Position numbers and translations under genes: made by a program
Shown: positions 26,291 through 35,503 of the stretch, in pieces
Numbering within the stretch: the stretch's first letter is position 1
Layout: the number at the start of each line of letters is the position of its first letter
Assembly: GCA_023391835.1 (NCBI GenBank)
Contig: JAEWAE010000047.1
Span: 1-47,927 of the forward strand
Length of the DNA stretch: 47,927 bases
Origin: Bacillota bacterium
Lineage (GTDB): Bacteria; Bacillota; Clostridia; Oscillospirales; Ethanoligenentaceae
Direction of reading: 5' to 3'
The notes under the pieces: generated by a model
Told to the model about the DNA's origin: nothing
Database searches by the model: none
The model's input: the letters and a program-made list of their open reading frames with translations, nothing else

Positions 26291-27396
26291 GTTACCGGGA
26301 CATTCCCGCCTGGCGGGACGTTTCCGACGCCGAATGGCACGACTGGACCTGGCAGATGCGCCACCGCATCACCGACTGTGAAGGGCTGGCGAAAATTCTC
26401 CCGCTGACGGAGGACGAAACGTGCAGTATCCGCCGATGCCTCGGGCGTTTCCGCATGTCGATCACCCCCTATTACGCCTCCCTCATCGACCCGCAAAACC
26501 CCGCGTGCCCCATTCGGCAGCAGGCCGTCCCCTCCGCCGAAGAGTTGGTCGTCCACCCCGGCGACATGACCGACCCGCTGGCGGAGCAGGCCTTTTCGCC
26601 CGTGCCGGGCATCGTGCACCGCTACCCCGACCGAGTGCTTTTCCTGCTCACGCACAAATGCTCCATGTACTGCCGCCACTGCACGCGCCGGCGGCTGGTG
26701 GGCGAGGAGGACTTTTCCGTCAGCCGGGAGGAAATCGAGGGCGCCATCGATTACATACGACGCACCGAGCGGGTACGGGATGTGCTGTTGTCGGGCGGCG
26801 ACCCGCTGGTGATGCCCGACGGCAGGCTCGAGTCGATCATCCGGCAGCTGCGTGCCATCCCCCATGTGGAAATCATCCGCATCGGCACCCGCACCCCGGT
26901 GGTGATGCCCATGCGCATCACCGACGACCTAGTACGGATGCTGCGCCGATATCATCCCATCTGGATCAACACCCACTTCAACCACCCGGCCGAAATCACG
27001 CCGGAGTCGGCTGCGGCCTGCGGGCGCATCGTCGACGCCGGCATCCCGCTGGGCAACCAAAGCGTGCTGCTGCGCGGGGTCAACGACGATGTGCAGACGC
27101 TGCGGGCGCTTTTCACCGGTCTTGTGAAAATCCGGGTGCGGCCCTATTACCTCTATCAGTGCGACCCGGCCATGGGCACCGGCCATTTCCGTACGCCGGT
27201 GGCGGAAGGCGTCGCCCTGATGCGGCAGATCCGCGGGTATATATCCGGCTTCGCCGTGCCCGAGTATGTGATCGACGCGCCGGGCGGCGGCGGCAAGACG
27301 CCCGTCAACCCCGACTATATTCTGAGCCACGGCGGCGGCGACGTGACGCTGCGCAATTATGAAGGCAAAATCTATCACTACCCCGACCCGGAATGA
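26287..27396 (+). CDS. kamA: Lysine 2,3-aminomutase KamA (radical SAM, PLP)
   Basis: A 369-residue enzyme that converts L-lysine to L-beta-lysine. Its residues fall on the very numbers known from Clostridium subterminale: radical SAM cysteines C125, C129, C132 (CSMYCRHC), substrate-binding D293 and D330, and PLP-binding K337 in PGGGGK. That agreement supports true lysine specificity over glutamate mutase or EpmB. It is about 47 residues shorter at the C-terminus than the 416-residue C. subterminale enzyme. No lysine fermentation genes (kamDE, kdd, kce) follow, so it is not part of that pathway. Overlaps the ATP-grasp gene by 4 bp. Confidence 0.92.
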   Translation: MSYRDIPAWRDVSDAEWHDWTWQMRHRITDCEGLAKILPLTEDETCSIRRCLGRFRMSITPYYASLIDPQNPACPIRQQAVPSAEELVVHPGDMTDPLAEQAFSPVPGIVHRYPDRVLFLLTHKCSMYCRHCTRRRLVGEEDFSVSREEIEGAIDYIRRTERVRDVLLSGGDPLVMPDGRLESIIRQLRAIPHVEIIRIGTRTPVVMPMRITDDLVRMLRRYHPIWINTHFNHPAEITPESAAACGRIVDAGIPLGNQSVLLRGVNDDVQTLRALFTGLVKIRVRPYYLYQCDPAMGTGHFRTPVAEGVALMRQIRGYISGFAVPEYVIDAPGGGGKTPVNPDYILSHGGGDVTLRNYEGKIYHYPDPE

Positions 27397-27418
27397 GCAC
27401 GTCCGCCCCATGATACGC

Positions 27419-27450
27419 ATAAGGCCCGCGGCATACGCCGCGGGCCTTAT
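27419..27450. terminator. Terminator of the ATP-grasp/kamA operon
   Basis: Perfect 14-bp arms ATAAGGCCCGCGGC and GCCGCGGGCCTTAT around ATAC. Lies between convergent operons. Confidence 0.8.
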
Positions 27451-27570
27451 CATGTGGGTAAGCGGGTCAAGCGTGGAATACGGCCGCTTCGCAAAAGAAG
27501 CTCCGCAAGAGCTTTAAGTTTCGGACTATATGCCGCATATCCGTACCAATCGCACGGAAAATGCGGGGCT

Positions 27571-30003
27571 TTACCCCAGGGTCACTTCCACCGCATGGGT
27601 ACCGGAGCCGAAAAGTGGCAGCACACGGCCCGTCACGGGCATGCCGTCCGCCGTCACCGACCGCACGCCCCGGCAGACATGGGCGGGGTTTTTCACGTCG
27701 ATCTCATACCGCGCGCCGCGGAACAACCGCGACACGTGGTAACCGTCCCAACCCGACGGGATGCACGGATCGACCGCCAACCCGTCGTATTCGGGCCGGA
27801 TACCGAGAATCCATTGGGAGATGACAAAATAGTTCCACGCCGCCGTGCCCGTAAGCCAGGAATTTTTCGCCTCGCCGTAGCGCGGGGCATCCCGCCCCGC
27901 AATCATCTGGGAATAGACGTACGGCTCAGTCTTGTGCCGATCGCTCTGTTCCTCAGTATAGGCGGGAGCGATCTTGCGGTAATACTCGAATGCCTGGTCA
28001 CCGTGGCCGAGCACCGTCTCGGCCGCCATGACCCACGGATTATTGTGGCAGAAAATGCCCGCGTTTTCCTTGTATCCCGGCGGGTAGCTGGTGATCTCGC
28101 CAAGCTCCGGGCGATAGCGGGTATAGGCCGGCTGGAGCAGCAGGATGCCGTAGGGCGTGTCGAGATATTTTTTGACCGAGTCGAGGGCTTTTTCGGCCTC
28201 GCCCGTTTCCACCCCGATGCCGGCCATGACGCAGAAGCCCTGGGTCTCGATGAAAATGCGGCCCTCCTCGTTTTCCTGACTGCCCACCCGGTTGCCATAG
28301 GCGTCGTAGGCCCGCAGGAACCATTCCCCATCGAAGCCGTATTGCCGCACCGTTTTGACCATCCGGGCAATGTGGGCGTCCGCCCGCGCCGCCTCCGCCG
28401 GGAAGCCCGACAGCGTGCTCAGTTTGGAAAATTCCCGCCCGATGAGCACGAACATGGCCGCGATGAGCACCGACTCCGCCACGCGTCCTTCCCCCGTGCC
28501 GTAGGTCTGGAAGGACTGATCCGGCTTGGTGGAAAAGCAGTTGAGGTTAAGGCAGTCGTTCCAGTCGGCCCGACCGATGAGCGGCAGGCCGTGGGGGCCG
28601 AGATTGTGCACGACGTGATAAAAAGAGCGCTTGCAGTGTTCGAAAAGTGTGGAGGTGTTGTGACCGTTGTGGCCGAAGGGCACCTGCACGCTTAGGATGG
28701 AACAGTCCCCGGTCTCTTTCACATACGCCGCAACGGCATAGATCAGCCACAGCGGGTCGTCGTTGAAATTGCCGCCGATGTCGCCGTTGCCCTGTTTGGT
28801 GAGGGGCTGATACTGGTGATAGGCCCCGCCGTCCTCCATCTGAGTGGCGGCCAGGTCGAGGATACGCTCCCGGGCGCTCTGGGGAATCTGATGCACAAAG
28901 CCCAGAATATCCTGGCTGGAGTCGCGGAAGCCCATGCCCCGGCCGATGCCCGACTCGAAATAGGAGGCGCTCCGTGAGAGGTTGAAGGTCACCATGCACT
29001 GATACGGGTTCCAGATATTCACCATGCGGTCGAGCCGCGCGTCACCGCTTTGCAGCGTGAAACGGGAAAGCAGGCCGTCCCATTCCCGGTGCAGGGCGGC
29101 CATGGCGGCGTCGAGTTTCTCGGGCGTGTCATAGCGGGCGATCATCCGCTGGGCGCGCCGCTTATTCACCCGGCCCTTGACGTCCCATTTTTCCTCAGGC
29201 GGATTTTCCGCATAGCCGAGGATGTAAATGAGCGTGCGGCTCTCGCCGGGGGCGAGAGTCAGCCTGACCCGATGGGAAGCGATGGGCGACCAGCCCGACG
29301 CGACGGAGTTGCGCGGGCGGTCCTCCATCACGGCGGCGGGGCGGTCCAATCCGTTCATGGGGCCGAGGAACGCATCCCGGTCGGTGTCGAAACCGTCGGT
29401 CGGCTGGTTGACGGCGTAAAATGCAAAATGATCGCGCCGTTCCCGGTATTCGGTGACGTGATAAACGGTGCTGCCGTCGACCTCCACTTCGCCGGTGCTG
29501 AAATTGCGCTGAAAATTGGTGGAATCATCCACCGCGTTCCACAGGCAGAATTCCATAAAGGAAAAAACGCTGACGGTCTTATCCGCCGTGGAATCGTTTC
29601 GCAGCGTCAGCCGCTGCAGCTCGCAGTCGCCGTCCACCGGCACCATGTAGAGAGCCGAGGCCTGGAGCCCGTTTTTGCACCCGGTGACGACGGTGTAACC
29701 CAGACCGTGGCGGCATTCATACCGATCCAGCGGCGTTTTGACGGGCATGAAGCCCGGCGACCAGACGGTGCCGCCGTCGCGTATGTAAAAATACCGCCCG
29801 TTGCCGTCGAGAGGGATGTCGTTGTAACGGTAGCGGGTGATGCGCCGCAGCCGCGCGTCCTTATAAAAGCAGTAGCCCCCGCAGGTTTGGGAAATCAGCG
29901 AATAAAAGCCGCGGGTGCCGAGATAGTTGATCCACGGGTAGGGGGTAAAGGGGGTGTCGATCACATACTCCCGCGCCGCGTCGTCAAAATGCCCGTATTT
30001 CAT
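27571..30003 (-). CDS. cbpA: GH94 cellobiose phosphorylase
   Basis: An 810-residue cytoplasmic enzyme, the length of Cellvibrio gilvus cellobiose phosphorylase. It splits cellobiose with phosphate to glucose and glucose 1-phosphate, saving ATP. Family markers run the full length: YGHFDD at the N-terminus, PWINYLG, NFNDDPLWLI and RADWNDCLNL at about 478-487, where D483 is the likely general acid. Laminaribiose or chitobiose phosphorylase is less likely given the cellobiose-type N-terminus. An AGGAGG ribosome binding site supports the ATG at 30003. It is last in an operon with a sugar importer, which would supply the cellobiose. Confidence 0.93.
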   Translation of the reverse strand: MKYGHFDDAAREYVIDTPFTPYPWINYLGTRGFYSLISQTCGGYCFYKDARLRRITRYRYNDIPLDGNGRYFYIRDGGTVWSPGFMPVKTPLDRYECRHGLGYTVVTGCKNGLQASALYMVPVDGDCELQRLTLRNDSTADKTVSVFSFMEFCLWNAVDDSTNFQRNFSTGEVEVDGSTVYHVTEYRERRDHFAFYAVNQPTDGFDTDRDAFLGPMNGLDRPAAVMEDRPRNSVASGWSPIASHRVRLTLAPGESRTLIYILGYAENPPEEKWDVKGRVNKRRAQRMIARYDTPEKLDAAMAALHREWDGLLSRFTLQSGDARLDRMVNIWNPYQCMVTFNLSRSASYFESGIGRGMGFRDSSQDILGFVHQIPQSARERILDLAATQMEDGGAYHQYQPLTKQGNGDIGGNFNDDPLWLIYAVAAYVKETGDCSILSVQVPFGHNGHNTSTLFEHCKRSFYHVVHNLGPHGLPLIGRADWNDCLNLNCFSTKPDQSFQTYGTGEGRVAESVLIAAMFVLIGREFSKLSTLSGFPAEAARADAHIARMVKTVRQYGFDGEWFLRAYDAYGNRVGSQENEEGRIFIETQGFCVMAGIGVETGEAEKALDSVKKYLDTPYGILLLQPAYTRYRPELGEITSYPPGYKENAGIFCHNNPWVMAAETVLGHGDQAFEYYRKIAPAYTEEQSDRHKTEPYVYSQMIAGRDAPRYGEAKNSWLTGTAAWNYFVISQWILGIRPEYDGLAVDPCIPSGWDGYHVSRLFRGARYEIDVKNPAHVCRGVRSVTADGMPVTGRVLPLFGSGTHAVEVTLG

Positions 30004-30058
30004 GGCTGTCGCCTCCTGAAGCTCCCGAGCGTCCCCGCCGGCGGACCCCGCAAAGGGA

Positions 30059-30090
30059 GCGGGCCGGCACCGTCGCCGGCGTCGGCCCGC
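30059..30090 (-). other. Intercistronic stem in the importer-phosphorylase mRNA
   Basis: GCGGGCCG (30059-30066) pairs with CGGCCCGC (30083-30090). With no T-tract it is more likely to stabilise the upstream binding-protein mRNA than to terminate. Confidence 0.45.
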
Positions 30091-30136
30091 CATACCCCCG
30101 CCGGCTCCCCGGCGTTTTCCGGCCATGCGCCGGAAC

Positions 30137-31618
30137 CTATTTCTTCGAAGAAAGGAAGGTGTCGTACTGTTTCTGAATATCCGCCAGCAGGGTGCTTTCG
30201 CCCGCCGCGTTGAGCTTGGAGGTCATTTCGGCCACCGTCTTGTCGACGTCGGCCTGGCCGGCCAGCAGCTGCTTATAATAGGTCTTGACGATGTTGATAA
30301 GGGCCGCTTCCTGGGTCTGGGTGCTGGTGTCGTCATACATGAAGCCCAGGCTCTTGAGCGCCGTGCCCTTCTTGTTGTAGGCTTCGAAATTGCTCCACTT
30401 CTGCGGGTCCTCGGTGCCGAGCAGCAGGTCTTTGAACTGGTCGCCGAACATCCAGCCCTGGGCGAAGGCGTAGTCGCTGCCCTTGGTCATAGTGATGGAG
30501 CCGTTGGAGCCGACGGAGTAATCCTTGTCCTGCTGGCCGAAGTTGATGAGGTTGATTAGGGTCTTGTCGGTATAGAGCAGATAGATCAAATTGAACGCGT
30601 CCTGCTTATGGGTGGAAAACTTATTGATGGCGAGCATGGCGCCGGTGGTTTCCCGGTTGCTCTTGACAATGTTGGTGATGTCGATCTGGGTGTAATCGAC
30701 GCCGGTGGAAGCGGACTCTTCCTTATCCTTGCCGGGCTTGAGGGAATCCACGCCGCAGAAATACTTGCCGGTTTTGAGGTCGGCGTCGATGCCCTGGGAG
30801 GCCGTTGCGTCCTTGCTGATGTAGCCCTTGTTGTAATAGCCGACCATCTGCTTATAGAGCGCGACGGATTTGTCGGCCGTGAAGGGATTGACGATTTTGC
30901 CGGTGGAAGCGTCGATGGCCGCGGGCAGCAGGTCGTCGCCGACCATATCCCAGTCGAGCAGATGCCATGGGCTGTCGAGAGCGGCAATATCCAGCGCAAA
31001 GACGCCGTCTGCCTTGGCCTTTTCAAAATAGGGTTCCATATCGGTAATGGATTTAATCTTGGTAGCATCCATTCCGTATTTCTTGAAAAGATCGCTGCGC
31101 ACCAAAAAGCCCCAGTCGTGCGCCTTTTCCTTGTTGGTGGGCAGGCCGTAATTGACGCCCTTGATGCGGGAAGCATTGAGGAAATCTTCGCCCAGGATCT
31201 TGGTGATCTCCTGCCCTTCCGAAGTCTTGAGATACTTGGTCAGCGGCTCGAAATAGCCGTTGCTGGCGTTCTGGCGGTACTTGTCGACCCAGTTGGATGT
31301 AAAGACGACGTCGGCGTCGGAACCGCCGCTGGTGAACATGTTGGTCGCCTTGGTCTCAAAATCGTCGCCCCAGCCCATCATCTGCAGCTTGATGCTGATG
31401 TTGGAACCAACCCCTTTGAGGCTCTTGAGATGGTCGTTCACCGCCTGCTCGATGCGAGAAGTTCCCTGCTGGGAATCCCCGGCGAGCCAAATGGTAAGCG
31501 TCACCGGCTTTTTGCTGGATGTGTCGGTGCTACCGGTGCTTTTGCATCCGGTGAACATCATGGGCACGGCCATCAGTGCGGCCGTGGCTACGCAGAGAAG
31601 CTTTTTCCCACGGAACAT
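30137..31618 (-). CDS. Sugar-binding lipoprotein of a CUT1-type ABC importer (LplA-like)
   Basis: A 493-residue lipoprotein with signal peptide and lipobox MFTGC, lipidated at C25, followed by a Ser/Thr linker and a family 1 extracellular solute-binding fold (LTIWLAGDSQQG...). Size and the LplB/YtcP permease genes upstream place it with polysaccharide- and oligosaccharide-binding proteins of Firmicutes. Because the next gene downstream is cellobiose phosphorylase, cellobiose or short cellodextrins are the probable ligand. It comes after, not before, its permeases. Confidence 0.88.
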   Translation of the reverse strand: MFRGKKLLCVATAALMAVPMMFTGCKSTGSTDTSSKKPVTLTIWLAGDSQQGTSRIEQAVNDHLKSLKGVGSNISIKLQMMGWGDDFETKATNMFTSGGSDADVVFTSNWVDKYRQNASNGYFEPLTKYLKTSEGQEITKILGEDFLNASRIKGVNYGLPTNKEKAHDWGFLVRSDLFKKYGMDATKIKSITDMEPYFEKAKADGVFALDIAALDSPWHLLDWDMVGDDLLPAAIDASTGKIVNPFTADKSVALYKQMVGYYNKGYISKDATASQGIDADLKTGKYFCGVDSLKPGKDKEESASTGVDYTQIDITNIVKSNRETTGAMLAINKFSTHKQDAFNLIYLLYTDKTLINLINFGQQDKDYSVGSNGSITMTKGSDYAFAQGWMFGDQFKDLLLGTEDPQKWSNFEAYNKKGTALKSLGFMYDDTSTQTQEAALINIVKTYYKQLLAGQADVDKTVAEMTSKLNAAGESTLLADIQKQYDTFLSSKK

Positions 31619-31675
31619 GATAGTGCCTCCTCTTTCAGGTTTTATACGGTGTAAATGTGAACCGGTTGCCCGGAC

Positions 31676-32593
31676 TTACCCTTTGACAGCCCCGATAGTC
31701 AGCCCTTTGACAAAATACTGCTGACAGAAGGGGTAGGCGAAGATGATCGGCCCGATGGCCATGACGGCGATTGCCATGCGGGCGGTGTCGGTGGGGATAT
31801 TTCTGATGGCGTTGGCCCCGTTGCCGGCCGCGCTCTTGAGGAACTCGATGCTGCTCATGATCTGATAGAGGAAATACTGGATATTGTAAAGTTTGCGGTC
31901 ACTGATGAAAATCAGCGGCAGATACCAGTCGTTCCAGTAATTGAGCATGATGAAAAGCCCCACGGTGGCGAGCCCCGCCTTGCACAGCGGCATCACGATG
32001 GTGAAAAAGGTACGGAATTCGCCCGAGCCGTCGATGCGGGCCGACTCGATGATTTCCTCGGGGATGGTGCTCGACATGAAGGTGCGCAGGATGATGACAT
32101 ACCATGCGTTAATGAGATAGGGGAAAATCATCACCCACAGGGTGTTGTAAATTTTGAAAAGATGGCGGTAGACCATCACCCACGGCACCAGGCCGCCGCC
32201 GAAAATCATCGTGAAAAAGACGAAAAACGAGAAAAGATTGCGATAGGGGAAATTTTTACGCGAAAGCGGATAGGCATACAGCGCCGTAACGAGCAGGCTG
32301 GCGGCCGTGCCCAGCAGGGTGACGAAGATGCTGATGCCGTAGGCGTGGAAAATCATCTGCGAGCTTTTGAGGATGAACCCGTAGGCGGACAGACTCCATT
32401 TTTGAGGGAAAAAGCTGTATCCGTACCGGGAAACGGTGTTGCTGTCGGAAAGCGACACGATCACGATCAGCAGCAACGGCCCCAGACACAGCACCGTATT
32501 GAGAATAAAAATCGCGTTGAGCACCACGTTGGAGCCGACCGATATCTGATTGAAGCGGTATTTCTTGTGTGCGGTCATACCCATAGACGGCAT
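31676..32593 (-). CDS. ABC sugar permease, LplC/YtcP type
   Basis: A 305-residue inner-membrane permease with six helices and an EAA loop (EEIIESARIDGSGEFRTFFTIVMPL) near the C-terminal third. The ATG at 32593 follows AAAGGAGG. Partner of the LplB-like permease 13 bp upstream. No ATP-binding gene is in the operon, so the pair must use an ATPase encoded elsewhere. Confidence 0.9.
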   Translation of the reverse strand: MPSMGMTAHKKYRFNQISVGSNVVLNAIFILNTVLCLGPLLLIVIVSLSDSNTVSRYGYSFFPQKWSLSAYGFILKSSQMIFHAYGISIFVTLLGTAASLLVTALYAYPLSRKNFPYRNLFSFFVFFTMIFGGGLVPWVMVYRHLFKIYNTLWVMIFPYLINAWYVIILRTFMSSTIPEEIIESARIDGSGEFRTFFTIVMPLCKAGLATVGLFIMLNYWNDWYLPLIFISDRKLYNIQYFLYQIMSSIEFLKSAAGNGANAIRNIPTDTARMAIAVMAIGPIIFAYPFCQQYFVKGLTIGAVKG

Positions 32594-32606
32594 GTGGATC
32601 CTCCTT

Positions 32607-33593
32607 TCAGAAAAGCGCCTGGTCCTTGTCGATGCGGCGCACAACTAGGTTGGCGATAAACACAGTGATGCATCCGCATACCGCCTGATAGAGGCCGGCC
32701 GCCGCCGTCATGCTGGAATTGCCGAGCGTGATCATGGCGTTATACACATAGGTGTCGATAGTCTGCGTCACGGGGTAAAGCTGGCCCATATGCATGGGCA
32801 CGTTGTAAAAAAGGCCGAAATCGGAATTGAAAATGCGCCCCACGGCCAGCAGCGTGACGATGATCATGACCGTTTTGAGCATCGGCAGTGTAATGTAGCG
32901 CACCTGTTGCCCCTTGGTGGCGCCGTCGATGGCCGCGGCCTCGTAATATTCCGCGCTGATGCCGGAAATGGTGGCTAAGAATACCACGATGTTGTAGCCG
33001 TTATACTTCCACAGCTGGAAAAACGTCAGAATATAGGGCCAGGCGGATAGCTTGAAATACCAGTTGATCTTGTGCATCCCCAGAGCCGCCAGAATATTGT
33101 TGGCGAGCCCCTGCTCGGAGGAAAAGACCGAAAAGGCCAGATACTCGACGATCATCCAGGACATAAAGTAGGGCAGAAACGACGCGCTCTGGAAAAATTT
33201 CGACCCTCTCTGGTTGGTCAGCTCGCTCAGGACGATGGCCATGGCGACCGGGATCACCAGATCCAGCACGATAAAAAGCAGGTTGTAAAGCAGCGTGTTG
33301 CGGGTGGCCACGGCGATGTCGGGCGACTGGAACAAAAACTTGAAGTTGTCGAAGCCCACCCATTTGCTCTGGAAAAAGCTCATCAGGAAACTGTCGCCGA
33401 ATTGAAACTTCTCGAACGCGATCACGACGCCGAACATGGGCAGATAGTTGTTAATGAGCAGCACCGCCAGCCCCGGCAGGAGCATGAGGAAAAAGGGCAG
33501 ATTCCGGCGGAAACGATGCCGGGAGTTTTTTCTGTGCGACCGGGGCTGCGGCAGCGGGCCGGCCGGTTTCCGGGTGAGGGGGACGGGGTCCAT
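32607..33593 (-). CDS. ABC sugar permease, LplB type
   Basis: About 328 residues with a basic N-terminus, six helices and the EAA loop YYEAAAIDGATKGQQVRYITLPML. First gene of the importer-phosphorylase operon. The ATG at 33593 is 16 nt from GGAAG; an in-frame TTG at 33599 has better spacing and may be the true start. Forms the translocation pore with the LplC-type permease. Confidence 0.9.
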   Translation of the reverse strand: MDPVPLTRKPAGPLPQPRSHRKNSRHRFRRNLPFFLMLLPGLAVLLINNYLPMFGVVIAFEKFQFGDSFLMSFFQSKWVGFDNFKFLFQSPDIAVATRNTLLYNLLFIVLDLVIPVAMAIVLSELTNQRGSKFFQSASFLPYFMSWMIVEYLAFSVFSSEQGLANNILAALGMHKINWYFKLSAWPYILTFFQLWKYNGYNIVVFLATISGISAEYYEAAAIDGATKGQQVRYITLPMLKTVMIIVTLLAVGRIFNSDFGLFYNVPMHMGQLYPVTQTIDTYVYNAMITLGNSSMTAAAGLYQAVCGCITVFIANLVVRRIDKDQALF

Positions 33594-33708
33594 AATCAAA
33601 TCGCACCGCTTCCTTTCAAATTGTTTTGCGGAGTGCCTTCCGCCTGGGGCACTCTCATCGTAATGCTTTTGTGCAAAAAGTGAAATAATTAATCTTGTCA
33701 TCCGGTAT

Positions 33709-33749
33709 TCTTTATTGCAAATATCTAAAACGTGCAAGATTTTATACCA
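33709..33749 (-). promoter_or_regulatory. Promoter region of the cellobiose importer operon
   Basis: Two minus-strand candidates: TTGCAC (33732-33737), 17-nt spacer, TAAAGA (33709-33714); or the extended -10 TGGTATAAAAT (33739-33749). A 7-bp inverted repeat (33631-33637 with 33648-33654) lies in the leader. The YesN-type regulator just upstream is the expected activator. Confidence 0.45.
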
Positions 33750-33792
33750 GAGAACGGATTCCCGATATACAGACGCGTCTGTGCGCGGGCAT

Positions 33793-33827
33793 AAAAAAAC
33801 CGCCCCCATCCAAGTGGAGAACGGTTT
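33793..33827 (-). terminator. Terminator after the response regulator gene
   Basis: Minus strand AAACCG...CGGTTT stem (33797-33807 with 33816-33827, several G-U pairs) followed by seven T. Separates the sensing operon from the importer operon. Confidence 0.75.
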
Positions 33828-33843
33828 CGGGCTGTACCTTTTT

Positions 33844-35466
33844 TCAGGACGAGAGTGATTCCCGGTATTCCGACGCGGTCATGCCCGCGTATTTGCGAAA
33901 AAGTTTGGAAAAATAGTGGGCATTGGAAATTCCCACCGCCTCGGCGACCTCATAGGTCTTATACCGGGCGTCCGAGAGCAGCTCCTTGGCCTTGTTGATG
34001 CGCAGCTCGTTGAGATAATCGACAAAATTGATGCCCAACTCCTTTTTAAACATGCGGCTGATGTAAAAGGAGCTGACATAGATATGCTCGGCCACCTGGT
34101 TGAGCGTCACATCCTCGCTGTAATGGGCGTTGATGTAATCCACGGCTTTGCGCATGAGCAGCTTCATGTTGTTGTCGTTGTAATCCCGCACCTTGTCGGC
34201 CACCGACATGGCGATATTCTCCAGCAGGCCGTTGAGATCGGCCACGCTGTCGCATTTTTCGATCAGGCCGTAAAGGCTGACCAGCGGGCCGTCGTTCTGT
34301 TTGCGCAGGGTGTCGATGGGCAGTGAAATTTTCATCGAATGGATCATGGTGATGGTGTTGAAATAAAAATTGCGGATGTAATCCTTGCCGATGCCGGTGA
34401 GGCCGTTGATGCACTCGAATATCGCGGCCGTATTTTCCGCGATGGCGTGGACATTGCCTGCCTTGATGTTGTCGAGCAGCTGCTTTTGCCGCTCGAGCAG
34501 GAATGTGCAGTCGCTGTACTGGAAAAACGTGTCGAGGTCGTGGTAAAAGATGATGGAGTTGTTGCCCAGATAGAATTTATGCTCCAGCGCCTCCTGGCAC
34601 TCGTGCAGCTTGCCCGGCAGCTCACCCGTGCCGCTGCCCTGGCTGCTCACGGCGATGGAGACCGTAAAACCGAAACAGTTATGGATCATCTGCTGCAGAT
34701 AGAGGCATTTTTCGCTGATGACGGTGTTGTCAAGCTCCTCGTCGCCCTGGGGCGCGAGCAAAAAGGCGGAAAGCCGGCTGCCCAGCGAGATGCCCGCCAC
34801 ACGGAAACGCTCCGACAGCGCTTCTTCCAATGTGCTGAGGATGCCGAACTGATAGAGGTGGGCCTCGTCTTTTCCTTCCGGCTCGGCATCCGACCGGGGC
34901 GCCTCGTTTTCCACCAGCCCCAGCACGTACCGGTCGGTGCGCAGGTTCAGCCGCTCGGCTTCCCGGGCCGCCTCCTCCCCGTTGGAATAAAAGCCGTACA
35001 GCAAATTGTACAGCAGCCGTTCCCGGACGAGGGGCTTGCTTTTTTCATACTGCTCCCGCAGCCGGCCGAGCTCGTCACGCCGCGCAGTTTTGGAGCGCAG
35101 TTCTTCCACCGCGCGGCGGATAACGGCGCTCAGCTCGTCGATTTTCGTGGGCTTCATCAGATAATCGAACGCCCCCAGCTTGACGGCCGTGCGGGCGTAA
35201 TCGAAATTGCGGTAGCCGGTGAGGATGATGATCTTGCTGTCGGGCACGATTTCGCGCACGCGGCCGATCATCATCAGCCCGTCGACTTCGGGCATCTTGA
35301 TGTCGGTGATGATGATGTCGGGATGGATCTTCTCGATCAGCTCCCGGCCGCTCTGCCCGTCGTCGGCCTCGCCGCCGACCTCGCAGCCAAATTCCTGCCA
35401 GTGGATTACATTCCGGATGCCCTTGCGAATAATCGGTTCATCGTCGATAATGACCACCTGAAACAT
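33844..35466 (-). CDS. YesN-type response regulator, AraC output
   Basis: A 540-residue regulator: receiver domain at 1-125 with phospho-acceptor D55 (TDIKMPE) and the conserved Lys in LMKPTKID; a central region (about 140-420) of the kind found in YesN proteins; C-terminal AraC double helix-turn-helix (about 440-540). The end MTASEYRESLSS is typical. Encoded directly after the YesM-type kinase with which it must pair. It probably activates the cellobiose importer-phosphorylase operon downstream. Confidence 0.9.
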   Translation of the reverse strand: MFQVVIIDDEPIIRKGIRNVIHWQEFGCEVGGEADDGQSGRELIEKIHPDIIITDIKMPEVDGLMMIGRVREIVPDSKIIILTGYRNFDYARTAVKLGAFDYLMKPTKIDELSAVIRRAVEELRSKTARRDELGRLREQYEKSKPLVRERLLYNLLYGFYSNGEEAAREAERLNLRTDRYVLGLVENEAPRSDAEPEGKDEAHLYQFGILSTLEEALSERFRVAGISLGSRLSAFLLAPQGDEELDNTVISEKCLYLQQMIHNCFGFTVSIAVSSQGSGTGELPGKLHECQEALEHKFYLGNNSIIFYHDLDTFFQYSDCTFLLERQKQLLDNIKAGNVHAIAENTAAIFECINGLTGIGKDYIRNFYFNTITMIHSMKISLPIDTLRKQNDGPLVSLYGLIEKCDSVADLNGLLENIAMSVADKVRDYNDNNMKLLMRKAVDYINAHYSEDVTLNQVAEHIYVSSFYISRMFKKELGINFVDYLNELRINKAKELLSDARYKTYEVAEAVGISNAHYFSKLFRKYAGMTASEYRESLSS

Positions 35467-35503
35467 ATTTTTTCCCTCCCCTGGACGGCTGCGTTCTCCG
35501 CCT

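Noticed and set aside
26287..27396. EpmB-like mutase for translation factor EF-P
   Set aside because: EpmB works with EpmA, a LysRS-like ligase; the partner here is an ATP-grasp enzyme and the residue numbering matches free-lysine aminomutase exactly.
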